In this document: one piece after another, positions 56,310 to 64,000 of the stretch
How the letters are laid out: every line of letters begins with the position of its first letter
How positions within the stretch are numbered: position 1 is the stretch's first letter
Assembly: GCF_025602895.1 (NCBI RefSeq)
Contig: NW_026516212.1
Coordinates: 868,001-932,000 of the forward strand
Source: Polychytrium aggregatum
Taxonomy: Eukaryota; Chytridiomycota; Chytridiomycetes; Polychytriales
DNA: 64,000 bases
Direction of reading: 5' to 3'
Position numbers and translations under genes: made by a program
Notes under the pieces: model-generated
What the model saw: only the letters and a program-made list of their open reading frames with translations
Told to the model about the DNA's origin: nothing
The model's database searches: none

Positions 56310-58682
56310 TCACTTTGGCAGCCTCCGAGTGAAGACCGCCGGTCGCTCTCCGATCTCCACAATCGACCTGCACACTGTGATCATGTTGCGCGCCGCATTG
56401 ACGTCGCGATTCCACACTGTCCGGCAGCTGGGATTCTTGCAGCTCCTGACAAAGTGGGAATTCGCAACACTGGGCGCATCGAGTCCTTCCAACCGAACTG
56501 GCTCCAGGCACTTGGAGCACACTTGCGAGGTGTTGAACTCGTTCGTCGAGGCCACCTTGACGCTTCCATGATGGTGATTGGGACGGCGTCGGTGGTGCTC
56601 GAATTGCTCAAAGTACCGAGCAAACCGCTGCCTCCGAGGGCTGGATGCATAGCCCTTGCCTTGACGCCATGACGCATTGCCAAAGGCGATCACCACATCG
56701 GTCCGTATCGGGGCGTGCTTCAGGACGGCCTTGCACATCCTGTCGACGGCCACTTGGCGCCTCCTGTGGCCCGTGAATCGATGGTGACGGGCCTTCTTGC
56801 CAAGGTGGAAGTCGAGCTGCACTCGCAGCTCCGGTCGCAGGACATGGGTGAGATGGACCTTGAAGGCCTCCGAGGACGACACCTTGGGCGAGGGGGTGGT
56901 CGACATCTAGGTCTCGATGCTGAGTCGATACTTCATGGTGTTGTGCCACTCAGTATTGGACGTATGGCCACACATTTACTGATAGTGACCATTGGAGAAC
57001 GAGACCACCTCGTCTTGGTGGCTCGGTGCTTGGATGACCGCCGTGAAGATGGAGCCGACTCCAGGATCGATGCCAATCCAAGTGGTGCGATCGGGGTCTG
57101 GGTCGCCGATGTGGGCCTGGATACGCTGCTCGGCAGTCGGAGGAGGCTCGGAGGTCTCGGTGCGATCGGTTCGACGCAGAAACTTGACGAGACCGATGGT
57201 GCATCCAATGCCATCGGTGCTGATCTCGTAGTTGAACAGCTTCTTGTCCACGTCCCGTTCTTGGAAGAGGGAGCTACGCAGCTTGAAGCAACTGCGCCAG
57301 AGACGATCCTGGTTGTTGACACCGTCCTCACCTTCTTCCTTGAGCTTGTCCCTGGTGAGTCCAAGGCGATGTTCGGTGTCAAGGAGTTGCCAGAGAGTGA
57401 CCGTGTCGATCTTGACATACTTGGCCCTTGCAGTGCATAGAGGAACCATCGTGCACACGGCCGGAGGAGTGTCAAGAGTGAGCTGCTTGAGTGCCCAGTT
57501 GAGCCTGGATGCCAGCTTGTTGATCTTGGCCTTGGTGGTGCCGAGCTCAGACTTGGCCGTGGTGAACCTCTTGTCGTCGGAGGGAATGCCTTGGGTAGTG
57601 AGCTCGTCCAGCTTGGCCTGGCGCTGCAGCTCGGTGACTCGGAGGGCGGGCATGTCACAGTCGATCCACTTGTGGACATCGTCGACCATCTTGTCCCGGG
57701 CAAGGATCCCCACATGGTGTGAGAGGCGATGGAGGGCCCGGAAGCGGTCCCGGTCGTTGCTGTACCGAAACTCGTCCAGGATATGGCCAAAGTCTGGATA
57801 GAGGAACTCGAGATCGGCCTTGGGTGGAGTCTGCCCTGGTTTCTCGAAGAGCTCGAGACAGGCCTCGATGGCTTCGTGCTTATGCTTGTTGGCTGGGAAG
57901 ACAGCAGCACAGAAGCGGCGAAGGAGTCGCCAGTAGGCCAGGTCGAAGTGGGTGGTGCGGTTGGTGGCATAGGCATTGACAGCGAGAGTGAGAAGCTGAC
58001 TGTGAGCACCATCAGGCAGACGAGGGGCCGGAGGCAGGTCTGCGTGCCGAGTGGTCTGGTAGTCGCGAAAGGAAGCGACCAGATGCTCGTTGTATTTCTC
58101 ATTGTCCCTGGTCGGGGAGAGCGCATCGGCCTCGACAATCGTGAAGCATTGGCGGATGAAAGCAGGGGTGGCCCTGGAGATGACGGGGACGGGAAGATCC
58201 TGCTCGATGCACCGGAGGATGTGCAGGTTGAGCAGCCTGGATGCCTCGAACTGGATCTGGGTCATGGCCTCGACGGTGGCCTGGATCTTGTCGCGGAGAG
58301 CGGGATTGAGACAACAGCCATCCATCGTCTGCTTGAAGCAGCTGAACTGAGGGGCGGATGACCTTCCATCCACGAGTGGGACGACGGAACTCTTGAGGGG
58401 CCGGTATTTGGGACACCTGTTGGTGTTGCTTCGCTGATGATCGGTGCCATCGCACTTGCGACATCGCTTGCCGGTACTCGAGGAAGTAGATGGACCAGGC
58501 TCGGTGGGATCGACATCCATTGGATCTGCAGAAGCAGTGGTGGTGAGCGACGGAGCAACAGACGAACAAGCATGCGTGGGGTCAGAATACGAACCAGAGA
58601 CAGGCTCCGACTGTGACTTGGCTTTCTTGGGCCTGGGTGGCCGAGGCTGGCCATCACCGGTACCCTTGCGCTTCGGAGGCAT
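56310..58682 (-). pseudogene. Fanzor (eukaryotic TnpB-like RNA-guided nuclease), frame interrupted by two stop codons
   Basis: A 791-codon frame with no frameshift but a TAA at codon 569 (56976-56978) and a TAG at codon 592 (56907-56909). The 22 codons between them (MCGHTSNTEWHN and on) fit the conserved stretch after RuvC-I, so they look coding. N-terminus: basic NLS-like PPKRK and RPPRPKKAK, a Ser/Pro-rich stretch, then a zinc-knuckle-like CRKCDGTDHQ with a later Cys. RuvC-I is WIGIDPGVGSIFTAV. The usual RuvC-II Glu site reads VVIAFGNASW, and the alternative Glu is in STNEFNTSQVC. The zinc ribbon is CSKC then CKNPSC, and RuvC-III is WNRDVNAARNM. A TATAAA lies upstream (58812-58817 on this strand). 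Intact Fanzors cut DNA using an RNA made from the element's end. Confidence 0.9.
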
Positions 58683-58933
58683 GGGGGCAGAGGATGCTGG
58701 ATGCCTGCCAGTGGTACTGGTCAGAGCAGAGACTTCTCTTTATCGTACAATAGCGCGATGATCAGATCAAGGCGAGATGAGGGAAGAAAGCAGCAGGACG
58801 AAGGTGTGGCATTTATACCCGAGAGCAGGAGCCCGTCTTTGCGGGCTGGTTGGGAAGTGACCCTGTTCAAAAATCGCCGAGAGGTTCAAGCCAGGGATTT
58901 GAGCGTGAAAATGGCGGCTTGATTGGAGGGAAC
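58683..58933 (-). promoter_or_regulatory. Spacer between transposase and Fanzor with TATA box
   Basis: TATAAA on the minus strand at 58812-58817, about 130 bp before the Fanzor start codon, suggests the Fanzor gene has its own promoter. Confidence 0.5.
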
Positions 58934-59866
58934 TCAACCCCAGAAGCGCATCGCTCGCTCAATCAGCCGTGGGAAGACATCTGGAAGCACCCTCCGAACG
59001 GCGGACTCGAACAGTGCTACCATCCCGATCTTGAACCCCTCGGACGCATTCAGCGCTGCCGCCTTCCTGTACTGATGCTTCACAATCCCAAAGAAGTTCT
59101 CGATGGGATTGAAGTCGGGCGAGGCAGGTGGGGTGAAGATCACTGACCATCCTCGGCGCTCGATGCAGTCCAGGACAGGCATTGTCTTGTGCATGCTGAC
59201 ATTGTCCATCACAATCACAGAGTCGTCTGGGAAGCTCGCTCGCTCAAAGAACTCGACCATCGAGTGTGTCTTGAATGATGTGGGGATATACATGCGATGC
59301 AGCACACCAGAGTGGTTGATGGCAAATGCAGCCGAGACAGACTTGTGTTTCATGTGATTGCGCTGGCGAAGCGGAGCACCCTTCGGTGAGTATCCGTAGA
59401 GAGAGAAAATGGATCTCCTGATCCCTGTCTCATCGACAAAAACGAATCGTCGTGGGTCGATGGAGCGGGCCTGGTCCCTGAACTGTGCCACTCGCTCATC
59501 CAGTCGCTTGGACTTGTAGAGGTGTGTTGCCCTCTTGTGTGAGAGACCTGCTCGGTGGATGGCAGTGTGGCAGAGTGAGAGTGAAACTTTCCTCTGGAGG
59601 ATGGACTCGAGCTTGCATCGCAGCACAGGACCTGTCTGGAACGGGTCCTGTTCAATCAGGGTGCGAATGACTGGACATGCCTGCTCAAAGAAAGTGGATC
59701 TGCGAGCTGGGACCCGGGATGGGTCATCCAGCTTGCATCCTCGGTGCCATCGATGGATGGTGCTCTTGGATACACTGAATATGGAGGCGACCTTACGCAG
59801 GCTATGGATGAGGGCGTAGCATCGCAATGCGGCGGTGCGAAAGTCGGATGTGTGGCGAATGGTCAT
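58934..59866 (-). CDS. IS630/Tc1-mariner-type DD34E transposase
   Basis: Cut-and-paste transposase, 310 residues, one exon, no stops. An N-terminal helix-turn-helix (LRKVASIFSVSKSTIHRWHRG) binds the element ends. The DDE triad is complete: FVDETGIRRS, VIVMDNVSMHK and PDFNPIEN. There are 34 residues between the second Asp and the Glu, the DD34E spacing of Tc1/IS630 relatives. The start MTIRHTSDF lies about 55 bp inside the right terminal repeat, and the same start survives in the relic at 24.2 kb. It looks intact, so the element may be mobile even though its Fanzor frame is broken. Target site would be TA. Confidence 0.95.
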   Translation of the reverse strand: MTIRHTSDFRTAALRCYALIHSLRKVASIFSVSKSTIHRWHRGCKLDDPSRVPARRSTFFEQACPVIRTLIEQDPFQTGPVLRCKLESILQRKVSLSLCHTAIHRAGLSHKRATHLYKSKRLDERVAQFRDQARSIDPRRFVFVDETGIRRSIFSLYGYSPKGAPLRQRNHMKHKSVSAAFAINHSGVLHRMYIPTSFKTHSMVEFFERASFPDDSVIVMDNVSMHKTMPVLDCIERRGWSVIFTPPASPDFNPIENFFGIVKHQYRKAAALNASEGFKIGMVALFESAVRRVLPDVFPRLIERAMRFWG

Positions 59867-59960
59867 GGCCAGCGCGCGATAGCATTGGGTAACAAAATAT
59901 TCGATGAATGGTCAAAACCTGGGTGTCCCGTTTTTTATTGGATCGCCTATAAAACGGCCC

Positions 59961-60019
59961 TGCCTCACTTCCAAGGATGGATGGTAGATATGTGTATTGC
60001 CATTCAAACAAAAGCAAAG
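59961..60019 (-). repeat. Outer inverted repeat, right arm
   Basis: Reverse complement of 55998-56059: TGCCTCACTTCCAAGG, then GGTAGATATGTGTATTGCCA, then TTCAAACAAAAGCAAAG. It lies about 25 bp outside the inner terminal repeat, while the left arm lies about 165 bp outside. Confidence 0.85.
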
Positions 60020-60106
60020 TGCCCCGTTTCATTGTGGGAGCGCCCAGATTGAGCAGCAGCCATCGCTGTTGCCAGTGCATCCCATGCATGCAGCAGCGAC
60101 CGGCGA

Positions 60107-63100
60107 TCAGAGGTCAACGAGTGCTGCGGTCTCGACATTCTTGAGAGTCAGGCCAAGCTGGGTCTCGGCGGTTTCCAAGACGGTGTCGGCACCAGTCAAG
60201 CTTTCGGTGGTGTCGGTAGTCGCGTCAGGCCCGGCCCGCTTCTCAATGAGCTCGAGCTGGGCTTCAAAGGGAAGGTCCGTTGTCTGCTGCTCGTCCTTTG
60301 GGCCATCGTCGCTGGGTTCGCCCTGCAAGTTTCGCAGATCATCCGATTCAGTCGCTTCTTCGATCGGGACGTTGTCGCTATCGCCTTTCTCGAACCCTAG
60401 CGTCTGGATCTTCATGTTCTCGTTCAGATCGACATCCGTGTCGTCGATAACAGACCGCGATCCACGGAAAGAATCCTTTCGGCCCTGCTGGTCCTCTGTA
60501 AAGATCCTGAAGGTTCGGCCGGCCCTCATCAGCAACGAGTGGAGCACCAGCCGAACCTCAGTCGGGACCTCTTGCAGCAGCAGATTCACAATCTCTGGGT
60601 AGAACTCCTTCATGTGCCTCTGGAATTGCTCGTCGTTGAAGTCAATGAGGGCGTTCAAGATCGTCACAACCACCGGCCGCCATGCCTGCACGTTGCGCTT
60701 CTTGGCTTCGGGATCAAGGGCGTTGTAGTCGCAAATGATGCCAAAGGCGAGACTGTTGGAGTGGCCAATGGATCAGTCGGCGGATCAGTCGGCGGATCAG
60801 TCGGCGGATCGGTCAACGGATCGGTCAACGCAGCCGAGTCTCGGAGGAGGTCACAGACGGGCGCCAGAGATACATCACCGAGGAAGCAGTGGTGCCGTGC
60901 CGGCCAAATACTCACGGAATCAGGCGCTTCTCGATCTCGCTCTGGGTGGCGATGCGTTCCGGATTTGTGTCGAGATACATTTTGATCAAGACGGCCACGT
61001 AGGTCTCGACGGAAGTAGTCTCTTGTTTTAGCAGATTGGGCAGCTGCTTCATGAACCCCATGCGGTAGAGCGCCATGCGCAGGTCCATGTCGCTGTTGAA
61101 GTTCTGGGCAAAGCTATAGCTTCGTTCGAGGCAGTCCATAAGCGTGAACAGGTTCAGCGACGATAGCGATCTGTAGACGGCGTCGGGTGGGTTGGACGAC
61201 ACCAAGACCTCTTGCAGCGTCCGAATCACCAGCAGATGGAGCACGCATTTCACGATGATTTGCTGGAAATCCTTTTTTTGAGGGGGAGGTCGGTAGGCTG
61301 GCGTAGTTGGAGTCTCGGCCTTCCTGGGGACTGGTGCTGGCAAAACGAGCAGGATCGACCGTGTAGGTGGCGCAGAAGGCGTCAGTCAAGGAAGCAAACG
61401 TATGAGCCAAAAAGGAAGTGGTCTTTGGCACAAGTGCAGAATGTATAGCACTGGCCATCGCCTTGGCAATTAGCTCGATGACGAAGTCCCGCGTGCATCG
61501 ACTGTAGGGGCGTGCTCACCTTCGTCGCCGCTGTAAACCGGCTCGATGGTTTTGGGGGGCTCGATGGGCGGGCCGCCGACATCAAAGAAGAGTGCGCGCG
61601 GTGTTGTGACGTCAAACAAGTACACAAACATGTTGCAGATCTTGGCCCAGATCTCGTCGGTCAGCTTCTCGACATTGTTTTCGATGAGTTGGTGCAAACA
61701 AGTCGATCCGATTCGTGCCAGGGTTTCGTTTTCTGCACATCAGCGCAAGGATATGAAGGTTAGGCGGCGTAGCGTAAGCCGGGCATGGCGACGGCGCATG
61801 CCCGTCGCCGGGTGCACCAAGCCATGGCCCACAAACTATCAGCGCCTTCAAAATCCAGAGGTGCGGGTGTACCTTGTGTCATACAGATCGTTAGGAGCTC
61901 CAGGACCCCATCCATCAAAAAGTCCAGCTTATCGAAGAAGACAGTGTACAGGTCAATGAAGCTGCGCAGAGCCTGGATGAGGGTCGTCGACAGCCACACC
62001 GACATGTCGTCCTTGTTCTCGAACTTGGTATGTTCTTGGCGCGACAGCTTCAGGTCATCAAAGATAGGGAAGAGCACGCCCTTGGCAATGACCTCCCAAA
62101 AGTCCTTGGGGAACTGGGCGCCATTCTGCTTGAGGGTCTCGAAGAGGTAGGTCAGACCTCGCGTCCGGACCTCCAGGTCGCAGGTCATTACGACCTCGTA
62201 CATTCCAAAGAGAACCGGAAACCAGTATTTGTAGTTGACATCGTCTTCCGAAATGCTGGCCGGGACGCCCGACATGACGCTCAGCAGCGCGGCGCTGCTG
62301 AGCTTTTGCGCAACAAGCGGCGTGTTGGTGTTTGGCTCATCGCCGGGCTTGGCGGTAGACGGGCGCCGCACATCCGCGCTCTGCTTGATGATCTCTTGGA
62401 TTCGAGGAATCGACTGGCGGAGCAACTCGATTGAGTGGAGACTCGTCTTGGCCAGCTTGCGGTTCTTGCAAAACTCGACCAGGCACTGAACAAAATCAGG
62501 GAACGTGCCGTACGACGTGATGCTCTCAAAGTGGTTCTTGAATATGTGCTTGATGATGTCAAAGGCCAGGGTGACGATTTTGTCTGATCGAATGCGGGGT
62601 ATTGTGTTAGTGATCCAGTCGGAGCATTGGTACCCTCGTAACACGTCATCCCATCACCATACTGGCCATGGATCCCGGAGGCAGAGTCCGGGATCGTTGT
62701 AGACATCGCCATTCACACCCACAGCTCCATTCACGCCCACATCTCCATTCGCCCCCCACGCTCCGTACTCAGTCCGGCAATCGCAAACACACACTCTTAC
62801 CATGCGGCTCCTTTCCAGCGCGCGAAAACGCTGAAAACATCGTTTTCCAACCACTCTTCAGGCTCTTTGCCTTGGCTTGCACCATCTGCTGCAGGCAGGC
62901 CAGAACCATGTCTTTGATGCTTGGGTCTGAGTTGTTGCCCACGATATGGTCAAATGGCTTCAGGAAGTCTTTCTGGAACTTGAAGTTGGGCAACTCCTCG
63001 AGCTCAAGGAACTTCATCGAAAGCTGGCGCAGCTTGTCCAGGGCAAAGAAACCGACATTTGAGTTGGCGTGGCAGCCGACTTGGTTGAAGTGCTCGCCGA

Positions 63101-64000
63101 GGATGGCCCAGATATTGCTCCACTCGACACGGATACGCTTCATGTTGTAGTAGCTGATCTCGACCAGTCGCTGTAGGCAGTACATCCTCGGGTGCTCCTT
63201 ATCTGAAGTGGCGCTGATCTCCTCCCACGAGACCTGACAGAGCGCCCTCACAAATTCGACGATGGCGCCGCCAGAGAGCTTGACGCTGGCTGTGAAGATT
63301 TTGTCGACCATGATGGTCATGCCTTGGGACGAGGCCTCGGCTGCAGCTTCATCGATAAATCCTCGCGCACCACCGCGTGTTTGAGCAGCTTCCCGACGAG
63401 CCTGTCCGGTAGATCTACAGAGCACCCCCCCCCACGTTGCAAGTATGCCGATGGTACAGTTTCAGCTCTCGGCGCATCTGCTAACATTCTGATGCATCGA
63501 CTTTGCGCTTATGGGGGCGGGCCAGGATGTTTGCTCCAGAGCACTATCTTACCGGTCGTCTGCGCCGGCTTGATTCGATTGCAACTTCTCCACGAGGCTG
63601 ACGCACAGCACAACCTCTCTCCAGCTGTCGCGAAGATGGTTGCCCTCGGTGTTGCCAATCTCGATGAGGGACTTGATGGCCTCGAGGTTCTTGGGCTTTA
63701 TCTCGTTATAGTTGGCCAGCAGACTGAACTTGCTGAGGGTGCTGATGAAGGCCTTGCGCTCCAGTTCCATATCAAAGAGGCACGAGATCTTGATGGCGTA
63801 CCTGAATCCCTCCAGCGCGAGCATGATCGTTTCGAGATCCTCGCTCTCTTGCAGCGGACCCGAGAGCCCCGTGAGGACCGCGGTCCAGATGATCTGGAAC
63901 ATGCCCTTGACGTGCTCGTACTGAGAGGCCGTGATATACGTTGCGCCGGAGACGATCTCGCTGCCTTCCAGCGTGCCGGTGCCGTTGGTGAGCATCTGGT
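60107..64000 (-). CDS. SEC7: Sec7/BIG-family ARF guanine-nucleotide exchange factor, C-terminal part (5' end outside window)
   Basis: Large trans-Golgi protein that activates ARF GTPases. Visible exons in phase: 64000-63553, 63414-62801, 62583-61873, 61732-61520, 61336-60916 and 60752-60107. The catalytic Sec7 domain is upstream and not seen; this is the HDS helical-repeat tail. Typical BIG/Sec7p blocks are KPKNLEAIKSLIEIGNTEGN followed by HLRDSW, then VEISYYNMKRIRVEWSNIWA, then KMRQLSMKFLE-like DKLRQLSMKFLE, TLAFDIIKHIF, RGLTYLF, and LRMALYRMGFMKQLPNLLKQ followed by ETTS. The tail after the last helix repeat is acidic, ending in a Thr/Glu-rich stretch. The third exon runs into an intron with no recognised gene. 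Confidence 0.9.
60772..60832. repeat. 12-bp tandem repeat in the last SEC7-like intron
   Basis: About five copies of GATCAGTCGGCG / GATCGGTCAACG within the intron 60753-60915. Confidence 0.92.

Larger units (their letters stand above)
56221..59937 (-). mobile_element. Tc1/mariner-type transposon carrying a Fanzor gene
   Basis: About 3.7 kb bounded by inverted copies of AAAAAACGGGACACC (56224-56238, and 59922-59936 in reverse complement). Both cargo genes read leftward: an intact DD34E transposase next to the right end and a Fanzor frame next to the left end. The right end abuts TA, the Tc1/mariner target; the left end shows no clear TA. Fanzor1 proteins are known to travel with eukaryotic DNA transposons, including this superfamily. 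Exact termini are uncertain because a second, longer inverted repeat lies just outside (55998 to 60019). Confidence 0.82.

Noticed and set aside
56907-56979. A 73-nt GT-AG intron removing both Fanzor stop codons
   Set aside because: 73 is not a multiple of three; the join puts the zinc ribbon and RuvC-III out of frame, and the other nearby AGs either keep a stop or give the wrong phase.

Overview
The window looks like nuclear DNA from an early-diverging, probably zoosporic (chytrid-like) fungus. Genes are packed on both strands and most are split by short GT-AG introns of about 40-300 nt. The gene set is fungal: an Hsp104 disaggregase, a mitochondrial cytochrome c peroxidase, a ferric-reductase-like flavocytochrome, a Mit_KHE1-type protein, bL35m and a Shewanella-like phosphatase ending in HDEL. 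Receptor-like multi-pass proteins and a Fanzor transposon point to the chytrid side. The taxon is an inference. I saw no rRNA, tRNA or CRISPR array. All splice models were assembled by eye from GT/AG sites, reading phase and family conservation.

Layout. 0-12 kb: SNF2/HLTF-like helicase (partial), ER-type phosphatase, MOCS2B, RPL31, TVP38/TMEM64-like protein. 12-23 kb: PEP-mutase/ICL-family enzyme, Hsp104, a Cys/Met-rich surface protein, and a ferric reductase with one frameshift. 23-35 kb: repeat-rich DNA with a transposon relic, a 7TM receptor, CCP1, an arrestin-like protein, a KHE1-like protein, a CHORD-like mini-protein and a Cys-rich protein. 35-50 kb: an orphan membrane protein with a PPxY motif, a second 7TM protein, an aldo/keto reductase, an A-T-R adenylate-forming reductase and bL35m. 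50-64 kb: Hsp20, a receptor joining a PstS-like phosphate-binding domain to a class C 7TM domain, a Fanzor/Tc1-mariner transposon, and the 3' part of a Sec7/BIG ARF-GEF.

Two loci stand out. The first (52.2-56.0 kb) encodes a predicted cell-surface receptor whose ligand-binding module resembles bacterial periplasmic phosphate-binding protein, followed by a small Cys module, seven helices and a long tail. The second, starting about 20 bp after that receptor's stop codon, is a transposon carrying an intact DD34E transposase and a eukaryotic TnpB relative (Fanzor). The Fanzor frame has two in-frame stop codons. A degraded copy of the same transposon end lies at 24.2 kb.

Other themes: heat-shock-element-like sites precede both chaperone genes; many introns and intergenic gaps hold minisatellites; and two short dispersed repeat families sit downstream of gene 3' ends.
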